This document shows positions 51,281-60,835 of a stretch of DNA of 64,000 nucleotides, piece by piece. The notes beneath the pieces are model-generated. The model made no database searches and was not told the DNA's origin. It saw only the letters and a program-made list of their open reading frames with translations. The DNA is taken from the NCBI GenBank assembly GCA_017993235.1, contig JAGONC010000010.1, forward strand, positions 19,085 through 83,084. The letters are read 5' to 3'. The DNA comes from Lentimicrobiaceae bacterium (lineage in GTDB: Bacteria; Bacteroidota; Bacteroidia; Bacteroidales; JAGONC01). A program made the translations under genes and the position numbers. Each line of letters starts with the position of its first letter. Positions within the stretch are counted from its first letter, which is position 1.

Positions 51281-53329
51281 TTATACGGATTTTTTTGCGA
51301 CTCTTAACGGCACGTTAACCAGTATATAGCCGATGATGATCAGGATCACGATCCCCACCAGGTAACTCGGCCGTGCAAAAATAGCAGGCGGGAACATGTT
51401 GCCTACGGCAAAAATGGCAAAGATCAGCCCGACAAGGGCTTCCCCCGCAATCAGACCCGATGCGAGCAATATCCCCGTGTTCTCAACTGTTGTGAGCTGA
51501 CCGGCTGTAAATCCTCTCTTCTGGGTGAAGTAGTCAACGATCCCTTTGATGATTCCGCCGATGAAGATGGCAAAGGTGGTTTCCAGCGGCAGGTACATAC
51601 CGACACAGACTAGCATGGGGCTTTTGACCTGGGCAAGGATGAAGGCAAATCCCATCACCATTCCTGCGATGATCAGCGGCCAGGCCATGTTACCCCCCAC
51701 GATACCCTGGGAGAGCAGGGCCATCAGGTTGGCCTGCGGTGCCGATAACTTGGTGCTTCCAAATCCCCCTTCGTAACCTTCGACCGCTCCTTTGGCAATA
51801 TCGCCGTCGTTGAGGAAACGCAACACAAAGAACATGACGGAACCAGCAACGACCACTCCGAGGATATCACCGACCTGCATTCGCCAGGGAGTTCCTCCCA
51901 GGATATGCCCCGCCTTGAGATCCTGCAGCATTTCACCCGCGACAGCTGCACCCACGCAGACGATCGCGGCAACCCCCAGGGTTGTGGCCACTCCTTCCTG
52001 GCCGTGAACACCCAATAGTACCATGATCAGAGCCGTGACCACCAGGGCGGTCAGTGTCAGTCCACTGATCGGATTATTACTGGATCCCATGATCCCCACC
52101 AGGTAGCCCGAGACTGCTGCAAAGAAGAATGCCAGGATGATCAGGACAGTGGCGGCAACAATGGCGACAAGAAAATTAGCATGGAAGACGAATTTGGTCA
52201 CCAGAAACGTAACGATGGCAACAGCCAGGATCCCAAGGATGATCCAGTTGAACCGAAGGTCTTTTTCCGTACGGGGAACATTCAGCTCAATCCCTTTGGC
52301 AGCTTTCCTCACATCACCCACCGAACGCTTCAGGCCTGCCCCCAGGCTCGCCCTCATACGGTACAGCGTAAAAACAGCACTCACCAGCATGCCTCCGATG
52401 GCGATCGGCCGGACGATGAAGCGCCATACCTTATACGTTGTATCCACCCAGGCTTTGTCGAGGGCTGCCGCACCTGATAAGGATGGATCAGCAGCCATCA
52501 GGCCGGAAGCAATCCCCTGAATATCGAAGCCCGGCGCCAGAAAGTACAGGATCATCGGAGTCAGCAATCCCCAGGCAATCAATGTTCCTGAGAAGTTCAG
52601 GGCAGCCAGCCTGGGCCCGATGATGTAACCCACACCCAGGTACGCAGGCGCTATCCCCGGTGAAGCCATCATCATACCTCCCTGACCCGAAAAATTGGTT
52701 CCCGTGATGAGTTGCTTGGAAAATGTGTAAAACTTTTCCCAGTAGGTGGAAAAAAGTTTGAACTCACCCAGTGCCTTGATCAGACCACCTATGCCCATGG
52801 CGGTAAAAAGATAACTGGAGCCGCGACTGGCCTTCTGGCCCGATTTATGGATCTCAGCAGCAGCAATGGATTCAGGGAAAACCAGCTCGGTGTCTTCCAC
52901 CATCACCCTGCGCAAAAGCGCCACAAACATGATCCCCAGCACACCACCGACAATGAGAATGATCGTGGTCGTTCCGTAGGTGAAGAAATTCTCTGCTACA
53001 ACTCCCTGACGCTGTGAATCGAGATAAACAATATAAAAAGCAGGAATGGTGAAGATAGCTCCTGCTGCAACCGATTCGCCGATCGAACCCACCGTACGGG
53101 TGAAATTTTCCTCCAGAATGGTTCCTCTCATGGCTTTAATCAACGCCATACCAATCACGGCGGCAGGATAGGTGGCTGCGATCGTCATCCCTGCTTTCAA
53201 TCCCAGGTAAGCATTGGCAGCTCCCAGGATGACAGCCAGTATCAGCCCGATAACCAGAGCCCTGATCGTGAACTCCTTTAAATTGGTTTCAGCAGATACA
53301 AAAGGTACATACTTACGTTGTTCTGACAT
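51281..53329 (-). CDS. OPT family oligopeptide transporter
   Basis: A 682-residue integral membrane protein of the OPT family, proton-driven importers of oligopeptides or metal-chelating peptides. About 15-16 membrane helices are visible. Family traits are ALVIGLILAVILGAANAYLG followed by KAGMTIAATYPAAVIGMA, the GSIGESVAAGAIFTIPAFYI block, and EMLQDLKAGHILGGTPWRMQ. The N-terminus is a short soluble stretch. The ATG at 53329 is preceded by a 96-base gap with no clear -7 element. It leads the PqqD-like gene. The cargo is unknown. Confidence 0.92.
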   Translation of the reverse strand: MSEQRKYVPFVSAETNLKEFTIRALVIGLILAVILGAANAYLGLKAGMTIAATYPAAVIGMALIKAMRGTILEENFTRTVGSIGESVAAGAIFTIPAFYIVYLDSQRQGVVAENFFTYGTTTIILIVGGVLGIMFVALLRRVMVEDTELVFPESIAAAEIHKSGQKASRGSSYLFTAMGIGGLIKALGEFKLFSTYWEKFYTFSKQLITGTNFSGQGGMMMASPGIAPAYLGVGYIIGPRLAALNFSGTLIAWGLLTPMILYFLAPGFDIQGIASGLMAADPSLSGAAALDKAWVDTTYKVWRFIVRPIAIGGMLVSAVFTLYRMRASLGAGLKRSVGDVRKAAKGIELNVPRTEKDLRFNWIILGILAVAIVTFLVTKFVFHANFLVAIVAATVLIILAFFFAAVSGYLVGIMGSSNNPISGLTLTALVVTALIMVLLGVHGQEGVATTLGVAAIVCVGAAVAGEMLQDLKAGHILGGTPWRMQVGDILGVVVAGSVMFFVLRFLNDGDIAKGAVEGYEGGFGSTKLSAPQANLMALLSQGIVGGNMAWPLIIAGMVMGFAFILAQVKSPMLVCVGMYLPLETTFAIFIGGIIKGIVDYFTQKRGFTAGQLTTVENTGILLASGLIAGEALVGLIFAIFAVGNMFPPAIFARPSYLVGIVILIIIGYILVNVPLRVAKKSV

Positions 53330-53425
53330 AGATTTGGATTTTAATGAAAAGTTTTGACAGGGCTAAATAAGAAAAAAATTTTGACATGACAAAGTTTTGA
53401 TTGAAGTAGCCGGTGCCTGAATTGG

Positions 53426-54049
53426 CTAAAACGGGATGAACACGATCTTTTTTTCCTGAAAATAGGGCTCGCTGAAAAACGCATTTATATCAAAAATCCG
53501 CCAGGATCGCTTCACCTGGCTTAACTCTCCGGCAATATCCCCTCCTTTCAGGTAAAGAATCCCATTTTCGAGTGCATTGAACCCGCCTTTGATCCCCTTA
53601 TTTCTGCACCAGCCCAGAAATACCGGCAGTGCCGTGACTGCACGGCAAACAATGAAATCATATTTTTCGTCAAGGCTTTCCAAACGAGCTTGCTGTGTGG
53701 TGATATTGACCAGACCGGTCTCTTTCACGATGTGATCAACCACACTGATCTTTTTACCGATGGAATCCACCAGGTGAAACCGGACGTCAGGAAAAAGTAT
53801 GGCCAGAGGGATACCGGGAAAGCCCCCGCCCGTACCGGCATCCAGGATCCGGGTGGACTCCCTGAAACTGACCACGCGCGCAATGCTGAGTGAATGCAGG
53901 ACATGGTGAATATACAGGTTTTCCATGTCCCTTCTGGAAATAACATTGATCCGCATGTTCCAGAACAAGTAAAGCGGATACAACCGGGCAAATTGCTCCT
54001 TCTGTCGCTCACCGATCTCCGGGAAGTATTTTTGGATGATTTCTGTCAT
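53426..54049 (-). CDS. rsmG: 16S rRNA (guanine-527-N7)-methyltransferase
   Basis: A 207-residue SAM-dependent enzyme that methylates G527 of 16S rRNA (GidB). Seen: FWNMRINVISRRDMENLYIH, HHVLHSLSIA, SAM-binding LDAGTGGGFPGIPLA, LVDSIGKKISVV, and SRAVTALP-type CRAVTALPVFLGW. Length fits the family. It is divergent from the glucosaminidase gene; their starts are 156 bases apart. Confidence 0.95.
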   Translation of the reverse strand: MTEIIQKYFPEIGERQKEQFARLYPLYLFWNMRINVISRRDMENLYIHHVLHSLSIARVVSFRESTRILDAGTGGGFPGIPLAILFPDVRFHLVDSIGKKISVVDHIVKETGLVNITTQQARLESLDEKYDFIVCRAVTALPVFLGWCRNKGIKGGFNALENGILYLKGGDIAGELSQVKRSWRIFDINAFFSEPYFQEKKIVFIPF

Positions 54050-54174
54050 AGTCCGGTATTGTCTCCCCTGATATGGAAATGCCCTGGCAGGCTAAAGTAG
54101 GATTTTTTATTTTATTAACAATCGCCTGTAGAAAACAATCTTTGCGCACCGCCTGCAAGCTTTACGGGAAGGAA

Positions 54175-54182
54175 TATTTTTG
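54175..54182 (+). promoter_or_regulatory. Candidate -7 element before the glucosaminidase gene
   Basis: TATTTTTG is an exact TAnnTTTG match, 23 bases before the ATG at 54205, which supports that start over 54073. Confidence 0.5.
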
Positions 54183-54204
54183 TCCTGTCAGGCAAATGAT
54201 AACG

Positions 54205-55182
54205 ATGAAGAAGGTTCTGTGTCTGCTTATTGTGATGAACCTGCTCCCTGCAGCCCTTTTCCCGCAATCCCTCCAGCGGATGACAGCGGAGGAGTACATC
54301 CGGAAGTACCGGGTGGTAGCGATCCATGAAATGAATTTGCACCGCATACCGGCCAGCATAACCATCGCGCAGGGTCTGCTGGAAACGGATAACGGCAACA
54401 GCGAACTGGCCCGCCTGGCAAATAATCATTTCGGGATCAAATGTAAAAGCGAATGGACAGGCCAGACCTACTATAAGGACGATGACCAGGAGAATGAATG
54501 CTTTCGTCAGTACGATTCACCGTATCAATCCTATGCCGATCATTCTGTCTTCTTATCCACCCACGAACGGTACCGCTGCCTGTTCGACTTAGAACTGAAG
54601 GATTACAAAGGGTGGGCGAAGGGACTGAAAACGGCCGGTTATGCTACAAATCCTGAATATGGCAACCGGTTGATCAAACTGATTGAGGAGTATGCACTTT
54701 ATCAGCTTGATGATCAGTATGAGGCAGGTAAGATATTGATTATCAATGATATAGATATTTATTCCGATGCCCTGTTCGCCCTGCAACTGGTGCTTGCCGA
54801 TAGCATTGAATCACGGAGTTTTCCTTCAACCTACCGGAAGATCTATATAAATAATGACGTAAGGTTTGTTTTTGCACTGAGGAATGACTCCTATTATACG
54901 ATAGCCAGTGATTTTGGGATTTACTCCTACCAGATACACAGGTACAATGAACTTCCCAAACGAGGGTCATTGATGAATGGGCAGATCATCTATATCGAAA
55001 GGAAAAAGAAAAGATCAATCTATGACTATCATATCGTGAAGGAGGAGCAGACCCTTCATTTCATAGCACAGCAGTATGCCGTACTTTCAAAATCCCTGCT
55101 GAAGATGAACCTGATGAAAAAGAATGATCCACTGAGAACCGGTCAGATCCTGCGGTTGAATCCGGGTGTGCCTTTGCCCTGA
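54205..55182 (+). CDS. Glucosaminidase domain protein with C-terminal LysM repeats
   Basis: A 325-residue exported peptidoglycan hydrolase. A signal peptide (MKKVLCLLIVMNLLPAALFP) leads the protein. The glucosaminidase domain, about 25-170, shows ASITIAQGLLETDNGNSELA with the catalytic glutamate, NHFGIKCKSEW, CFRQYDSPYQSYADHSVFL and KGLKTAGYATNPEY. Two LysM-like domains follow, at about 220-270 and 275-322 (the second DYHIVKEEQTLHFIAQQYAV), which bind glycan strands. The frame extends upstream to 54073, but the ATG at 54205 puts the signal peptide at the N-terminus. It cleaves GlcNAc-MurNAc bonds of the wall. It converges with the DUF3352-like gene 7 bases away. Confidence 0.9.
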   Translation: MKKVLCLLIVMNLLPAALFPQSLQRMTAEEYIRKYRVVAIHEMNLHRIPASITIAQGLLETDNGNSELARLANNHFGIKCKSEWTGQTYYKDDDQENECFRQYDSPYQSYADHSVFLSTHERYRCLFDLELKDYKGWAKGLKTAGYATNPEYGNRLIKLIEEYALYQLDDQYEAGKILIINDIDIYSDALFALQLVLADSIESRSFPSTYRKIYINNDVRFVFALRNDSYYTIASDFGIYSYQIHRYNELPKRGSLMNGQIIYIERKKKRSIYDYHIVKEEQTLHFIAQQYAVLSKSLLKMNLMKKNDPLRTGQILRLNPGVPLP

Positions 55183-55189
55183 TGGTTGG

Positions 55190-57922
55190 CTATTCAAAAA
55201 GATAGTTGAAAATCTCATATTTATATCCTGTGATCAGGTGAAGGGTGGTCCTGTTGTCAAGGTATCCAACCTGAAAGGGCCTGTCGCTTTTCATTTCCGT
55301 TGTCCATTGAACCTGACCTTCAGCCGAAAGTAAATAGATATTCCCCGATGCAGCCGAGAAAAAACCAAGATAAGTCCGGTTCGGTGTCCGTTCGAATAAA
55401 AGGGGAGGATCGCGGATCTCTTCCGGAAAGGTAAATGCAGCGATCTTTTCCTTTTTCCTGTTAAAAACCGTCAGCTGGTTCTGGTCCAGAAAAATAAAAT
55501 CATCCTGCTGATCACCGTTGAAGTCGGCTGACAGGAAATGATGCCCGGGCAGAAAATCACCGAAGCTGATCTTTTTCAGGCTTCCATTCGGTGCAAGATA
55601 AATGACATTGCCATAGATGTCGGTCGTAAAGATAATTCCTTCGGTACCGGCATGATTCACATAAAAGTCAGATTGACCCGAATGGACGAATGACCTGGCC
55701 GGTTGCAGTCTGACCTTGCCTTTCCGGTCGGTGATCAGCACCCGGCCACCCCGGAGGGGGAAGATCAGGTAGTCTTTTCCTGCTGCCACAAGGTGCTCCA
55801 TCGGTTTGACCATGACCGAATCCGTGGCCGGCGTGGCCCAGCCCTTTACGGGGTTTCCGTCGAGGTCAAAGTTCAGAATTTTCCTGTCGTTTGTTGCCAG
55901 AACGATCCTGTATGCCCCGTCATGGTCATAATCCAGTACCGTAAGGCCGTTGCTTGCTCCGGAAGCGATAGGTATCGGGAACCCGGGGGCATGCTGACCA
56001 TCAAAGCGGATCAGATAGACGGAATCGGCCGTATTGCAGAGCAAATGGGGCTGATGATCCTGGCCTTTTTCGACCACAGACACATCGCTGAGCACCGAGC
56101 CGGAGAGGCTCTTTTTCCAGCGGATCTCCCCGTCTTCGCCGATCAGGTACAACTGGTCGGAAACGTCGTATGCAACAATGTTCCCCATGCTGGTCTGAGG
56201 GTTCAGGATCAACCAGGGACCTTTCCGGATCGTGGTGTCCAGCCTGGCTTTCCACAGATAAGGTGACTCTTCCACATAGTCGGGATTATAGGTTAGATGC
56301 AGGTGGGTAAAAAGCATGTCATCCATCAGGCTGAAGTGGATGGCCAGGCCGTCGAACCGGTTGAGCAGGTCTCTCTCCCGGTTCACCGCTGCGGCGAGGG
56401 AATCATTCAGCAGGGATATCATCGCCTCACCCGCATTCCGGATATTGCCATTCAGCGACAGGTTCGACCTGTCGGGAAAATGATCCAGGAATTCCGCAAG
56501 TTGTGGATTGTTTCCGATGGTTCTTCCGGTCAGCAGGTAGCTGATGAACCTTTGCAGTGCAGCAGGCGACTCCCCGAAGATGATGTAATTGTCATGGAGG
56601 GTGTACCATTCCATCAGGTTGTCTGCCGGGAGGGGACTGTAGAGTGTCAGAAAAGGATTCGGGATGCTCAGCTTACGGATCAATTGGTCGCTCATCAGGA
56701 GACGGGCATTCTGTGCAGGATCGGAAAGGAGGTCAAGGCTGACCCGGCCAGTTTCGATCTGTTCTGACCGGATAATGATATATGTGCTTTCGCGAAGGGA
56801 TGCGTGGCGTGATCCGGTGATGGCCAGGCATATCTCCGGCCCGGCAATGGAAGGGATACGTTTTTCCAGATCGAGCTGCATGGAAGGATCCATCCATGAT
56901 CTGAAATTTTCTCTGAAAAGTGTATCCGTTTTGATCTTACCGTTACTCATCTTTCTGAAAAATTCATCGAAATTCCCGGTGGTCATCTGGATGCTGAATA
57001 CCGTATTACCGGGCAGGATTTTATGGATTTTCAGATCTTCTGGATCATACGTTGCATACAGCTGACAAAAAAGGTTTTCCTCATCATCGAAGGTGGTGAA
57101 TCCAGTTAAGGTCAATTCGTTACGTCCCATTGTCACGTCGAAGGCGGTCCACCCATCCGGGAAATGACGGGTGGAAATCAGAGCCCTGCTGTTGGTGTCC
57201 AGCAGGCTGACCAGTGCGTTTTTGAGTTCTGAACTGTTGAGGAACAGGTGCGTGTGCACCATCTTACCTGCTGTGTGGTAAGCCTTTACGAACGATGGCT
57301 CGTCCCACGGTCCCTGGCTTTTATCCATAATCAGGTCAATGCTTCTTTTGTGAAGGAGGGTATCGGTGCTGCCAATGAACCGGTTGCCGATAAAAGCATA
57401 CTGAAAGTTTATTTTTCCCTGTGGACCCATCACCGAGGTGATCTTTTTCCCGCGGTACGCCCCTGTCGAGGTTTGTCCACCTTTCGTTGCTTCATGGATA
57501 AATCTTCGGATGATCTTCCGCTGGTTCAGCGAGGGAACTTCAAAAATGATCAGCACTGCCGGCCCCTTGTCTTCTGACAGTTGCAGTGCCGCAATAATGG
57601 GATATCCGGCGAGGATCCCTGAAAGAGAGGGATAGGTGCGGATCAGCGAGTGCATTTCATGTAAATGATTACGGAATACCTTCATCCTTTCCGTTTTACG
57701 GATATCCTGCCAGATACATGAGTGGCTGGCTTCCTTCAGCAGTGTTTTCGGTTGACCTATTTCCGCGATGATGGTCATGTCATCCGGAACGGATGCGATG
57801 AGTTCGGTGAACTCTCCGGGAGGTGCCGGGCGAAAGAAGGCAAGGTAAGCAGCCGTTGGCAGGATGATCGCCGGCAGCGCAATCGATAGGATCCGGAAGA
57901 GTAGTTTGCGTGATATTTTCAC
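55190..57922 (-). CDS. Large exported DUF3352-like protein with C-terminal propeller repeats
   Basis: A 910-residue protein with an N-terminal membrane anchor (about 8-29). The first 540 residues resemble DUF3352 proteins (FTELIASVPDDMTIIAEIGQ; later PAVLIIFEVP; YIIFGESPAALQRFISYLL). Residues of about 590-910 form a propeller with PQQ or FG-GAP-like blades: YLIGEDGEIRWKKSL, VLDYDHDGAYRIVLATN, ADFNGDQQDDFIFLDQ and IYLLSAEGQVQW. No function is known. It starts at GTG 57922, one base after the rnhB stop, and ends the minus-strand operon. The combination is unusual, but I cannot judge how rare. Confidence 0.72.
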   Translation of the reverse strand: MKISRKLLFRILSIALPAIILPTAAYLAFFRPAPPGEFTELIASVPDDMTIIAEIGQPKTLLKEASHSCIWQDIRKTERMKVFRNHLHEMHSLIRTYPSLSGILAGYPIIAALQLSEDKGPAVLIIFEVPSLNQRKIIRRFIHEATKGGQTSTGAYRGKKITSVMGPQGKINFQYAFIGNRFIGSTDTLLHKRSIDLIMDKSQGPWDEPSFVKAYHTAGKMVHTHLFLNSSELKNALVSLLDTNSRALISTRHFPDGWTAFDVTMGRNELTLTGFTTFDDEENLFCQLYATYDPEDLKIHKILPGNTVFSIQMTTGNFDEFFRKMSNGKIKTDTLFRENFRSWMDPSMQLDLEKRIPSIAGPEICLAITGSRHASLRESTYIIIRSEQIETGRVSLDLLSDPAQNARLLMSDQLIRKLSIPNPFLTLYSPLPADNLMEWYTLHDNYIIFGESPAALQRFISYLLTGRTIGNNPQLAEFLDHFPDRSNLSLNGNIRNAGEAMISLLNDSLAAAVNRERDLLNRFDGLAIHFSLMDDMLFTHLHLTYNPDYVEESPYLWKARLDTTIRKGPWLILNPQTSMGNIVAYDVSDQLYLIGEDGEIRWKKSLSGSVLSDVSVVEKGQDHQPHLLCNTADSVYLIRFDGQHAPGFPIPIASGASNGLTVLDYDHDGAYRIVLATNDRKILNFDLDGNPVKGWATPATDSVMVKPMEHLVAAGKDYLIFPLRGGRVLITDRKGKVRLQPARSFVHSGQSDFYVNHAGTEGIIFTTDIYGNVIYLAPNGSLKKISFGDFLPGHHFLSADFNGDQQDDFIFLDQNQLTVFNRKKEKIAAFTFPEEIRDPPLLFERTPNRTYLGFFSAASGNIYLLSAEGQVQWTTEMKSDRPFQVGYLDNRTTLHLITGYKYEIFNYLFE

Positions 57923-57923
57923 A

Positions 57924-58520
57924 CTATAACGTCAGTTTGAGTTGTTCCTTGCAGTGAAACGTCAACCGATGCTCCGGTGTAAGCCCCATTGAACGTATTG
58001 CTTTGATATGGGATAGCGTTGGATAACCCTTATTGCAATCCCAGTGATAGGCTGGATAGGTGCCATGAAGCTGATGCATGTACTCATCCCTGAAAACTTT
58101 GGCCAGAACAGAAGCTGCTGCGATAGACATATATTTGCTGTCGCCTTTTACCATACAAACATACGGAATGTCTTCATATTTTTTGAACCGGTTACCATCG
58201 ATCAGCAAAAATTCTGGTTTCGGGACCAGGGATTGGACAGCCCTGTGCATGGCAAGGAATGAAGCCTGCAGGATGTTCAATTGATCAATCTCCTGTGGGG
58301 TTGCCCATGCCACCGACCAGGCAACTGCTTTATTGAGAATTTCTTCGCGCAACCTTAGCCGCAGGGTGACTGATAGTTTTTTAGAGTCATTCAGCTTTTC
58401 ATCATGGAATGTTTTCGGTAAAATCACCGCAGCTGCATAAACAGGCCCTGCCAGACAACCTCGCCCTGCCTCGTCGCACCCTGCTTCCAGCAGATCATCC
58501 GTGTAGTGACTGATGAGCAT
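57924..58520 (-). CDS. rnhB: Ribonuclease HII
   Basis: A 198-residue nuclease that cuts RNA in RNA-DNA hybrids and at single misincorporated ribonucleotides. The active-site residues are present: D16 and E17 in GCDEAGRGCLAGPV, D108 in LLIDGNRF and D145 in AAASVLAKVFRD. Length matches E. coli RnhB. It lies 12 bases after the DUF6427 gene and one base before the DUF3352-like gene. Confidence 0.96.
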   Translation of the reverse strand: MLISHYTDDLLEAGCDEAGRGCLAGPVYAAAVILPKTFHDEKLNDSKKLSVTLRLRLREEILNKAVAWSVAWATPQEIDQLNILQASFLAMHRAVQSLVPKPEFLLIDGNRFKKYEDIPYVCMVKGDSKYMSIAAASVLAKVFRDEYMHQLHGTYPAYHWDCNKGYPTLSHIKAIRSMGLTPEHRLTFHCKEQLKLTL

Positions 58521-58532
58521 GTTGTGTATTTC

Positions 58533-59543
58533 TTATGCCTCCACCCTGAAAAAAAGCTTAATGGCAGCGATCAGGATGATGAGAATGGTAAAGCTTAATT
58601 CTGCGACGGCGATGCGTCGTATGCCCGAAAAGAAATAGGCAATCAGGATGCAGGCAGGCACGGCCAGTATGGTTGCATGGATCAGCAGGTGGTCACCTGC
58701 CCAGAAAAAGCTGATAATACTGATAATCGTCCAGTAGATGATCACATTCATCCTCTTTCTTACCGTAATGACTTTTTCAGTTGTTTCAAGCGATAATTTG
58801 ATCAACCCGATGATCAGCAGAATAAAGATGACAATGCCCAGTGCAATATAGAGTTCACCCAGCCATGGTTTGAGTGACCCAAGGGTGAAAGGGATGAACC
58901 TGAACATGACCAAAACGTAATCTTCCAGGAATACGCTGAAGGAATCTGTCCAATAATAGTAGAAAGCCACGAAGATATAGGGAGCGATCAGTCCGCTGAT
59001 GGTAACGATCCACTCGCGGAGGCTGGAAATACGGTAGATGATCAGGCTGAGCCAGAACAGGAAAAGAAATATCAGGGAGGGAAGGTAGAATAGAGAGGCC
59101 ATGGATATGAGGAACGTGCCATTGAATATTTCCCTGTAGGGCTCTGGTTTGAGGTAGATGCTCATATTCACGTTCAGCGACAGGATCAGGAAGAAGTTGG
59201 CGATCATGACGGGATGGATCGTTTGGATTACCGGCGAGTAACTCATCAGGACAAAATACAATAAAAAAGGCAAAAGTGTATTTCTTGCTATGATCTTATG
59301 ATTAACCATGGATGAGTTTAGAAGAATGGCCTCAGCAACAAGGATCAGAAATGCAAGGATGACATGGAGGTGGGCCGGTACTTTTTCAAGAAGAATGACG
59401 AGGCCTGAGTATAAAGGTGTCTGGAAAGACAAGTGCAGGGCCTCCATTGGAAATAAAAAAGCATCCACCCAGAGAAGGATACTGGCCAGGACAAAGACAA
59501 TGAGCTGGCTGTTGAATTGTTTCCGGTAAAAGTGGATGATCAT
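58533..59543 (-). CDS. DUF6427 family membrane protein
   Basis: A 336-residue integral membrane protein with about nine helices, for example QLIVFVLASILLWVDAFLF, AHLHVILAFLILVAEAILL and IALGIVIFILLIIGLIKL. It resembles the DUF6427 family of Bacteroidota, which I recall from such gene neighbourhoods; the role is unknown. It starts inside the purD stop (ATGA at 59540-59543), so translation is coupled. MIIHFYRKQF at the N-terminus is typical. Confidence 0.75.
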   Translation of the reverse strand: MIIHFYRKQFNSQLIVFVLASILLWVDAFLFPMEALHLSFQTPLYSGLVILLEKVPAHLHVILAFLILVAEAILLNSSMVNHKIIARNTLLPFLLYFVLMSYSPVIQTIHPVMIANFFLILSLNVNMSIYLKPEPYREIFNGTFLISMASLFYLPSLIFLFLFWLSLIIYRISSLREWIVTISGLIAPYIFVAFYYYWTDSFSVFLEDYVLVMFRFIPFTLGSLKPWLGELYIALGIVIFILLIIGLIKLSLETTEKVITVRKRMNVIIYWTIISIISFFWAGDHLLIHATILAVPACILIAYFFSGIRRIAVAELSFTILIILIAAIKLFFRVEA

Positions 59544-60835
59544 TTGTCACCCTCATTAAGTAAGTCTTTTCCTATATCTGTTCTGAAGTACATTCCTTCG
59601 AATGAGATGATTCGGGTATTCCTGTAGGATATTTCCAGGGCCTTTTCCAGTGAATCGGCCAGGGTGGATACAGCGATTACCCTTCCGCCGCCTGTAATGA
59701 ATTCTCCTGGACGGATCCCCGGGGATGTCCCGGCATGAAAGAGGATGCTTCCCGATACCTCGCCGGTATGCTGAATGGGTCTACCCTTATCGTAATGTCC
59801 CGGATAGCCCTCTGATGCGATCATAATGGTTGCACACACCCTGGGATCAATTTCAACCGTTGTTTCATCAAGCCTTCCCCTGGCTGTGGCCACCAGCAGA
59901 TCGAGGAGATCGCTCTGTATCCTGGGCATAATGGCTTCTGCTTCGGGGTCTCCCATGCGCACATTGTACTCGATCAGGCAGGGTTCGTTGTGGGTATTCA
60001 TCAGCCCAAAAAAGAGAAATCCAGTAAAAGGGATGTCCTCCTGGATCAATCCTGCGATGGTGGGACGAATGATCCTGTTTTCCACTTTCTTTTTGAATGC
60101 TTCATCGGCGAAGGGTACGGGGGAGATGGAGCCCATTCCTCCCGTGTTGGGGCCGGTGTCTCCATCTCCTATGCGTTTGTAGTCCTTGGCTTCCGGTAAT
60201 ATGCGGTAACTTTTACCATCGGTGATGATAAAGGCAGACAGCTCGATACCCTGGAGGAATTCTTCGATCAGCACCCTGTGGCTGGCTTTACCAAATTTTT
60301 CATTCACCAGCATGGCTTCCAGTTCTTCACGGGCCTCCTTTCTGCTCTGGCATATAACGACCCCTTTTCCGGCTGCCAGGCCATCAGCCTTCAACACATA
60401 GGGGGGTTGACTTGCCTCGATAAAGCGAAGTGCATCTTCGATGCTGTTGCGGTCGAACATCTGGCTGGCGGCTGTGGGTATCCCATGCCGGCGCATGAAT
60501 TCCTTGGCGAACACTTTGCTGCCCTCCAGTTGTGCACCGGTTGCTCCCGGTCCGATAACCATGACATCCCTGGTGAGGGGATAGTTCCTGATGAAATCAG
60601 CGATACCCTCCACAAGGGGCGCCTCCGGACCCACTACCACCATGGCGATCTCATTTTCCCTGACAAAGTGGACGATCCTTTCGAAATCCCCGACGGCCAT
60701 GGGTACGTTCGTTCCGGCCAGCGCTGTGCCGGCATTGCCCGGTGCGATAAAAAGCCGGCCGAGTTTTCTGCTCCGGGCGATTTTCCAGGCCAATGCATGT
60801 TCACGGCCTCCCGAGCCTAACAGTAAAACGTTCAT
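59540..60835 (-). CDS. purD: Phosphoribosylamine-glycine ligase
   Basis: A 431-residue ATP-grasp enzyme (GARS), step two of purine synthesis: ligates glycine to phosphoribosylamine. Seen: NVLLLGSGGREHALAWKI, PGNAGT, VVGPEAPLVEGI, ATP-site YVLKADGLAAGKGVVIC, DGDTGPNTGGMGSISP, and EYNVRMGDPEAEAIMPRI. It is monofunctional: no PurM or PurN part. It overlaps the glycosyltransferase gene upstream by 4 bases and the DUF6427 gene downstream by 4. Confidence 0.97.
   Translation of the reverse strand: MNVLLLGSGGREHALAWKIARSRKLGRLFIAPGNAGTALAGTNVPMAVGDFERIVHFVRENEIAMVVVGPEAPLVEGIADFIRNYPLTRDVMVIGPGATGAQLEGSKVFAKEFMRRHGIPTAASQMFDRNSIEDALRFIEASQPPYVLKADGLAAGKGVVICQSRKEAREELEAMLVNEKFGKASHRVLIEEFLQGIELSAFIITDGKSYRILPEAKDYKRIGDGDTGPNTGGMGSISPVPFADEAFKKKVENRIIRPTIAGLIQEDIPFTGFLFFGLMNTHNEPCLIEYNVRMGDPEAEAIMPRIQSDLLDLLVATARGRLDETTVEIDPRVCATIMIASEGYPGHYDKGRPIQHTGEVSGSILFHAGTSPGIRPGEFITGGGRVIAVSTLADSLEKALEISYRNTRIISFEGMYFRTDIGKDLLNEGDK

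Noticed and set aside
54073..54204. Extended N-terminus of the glucosaminidase frame
   Set aside because: It would bury the signal peptide behind 44 residues, and a good -7 element lies just before the later ATG.
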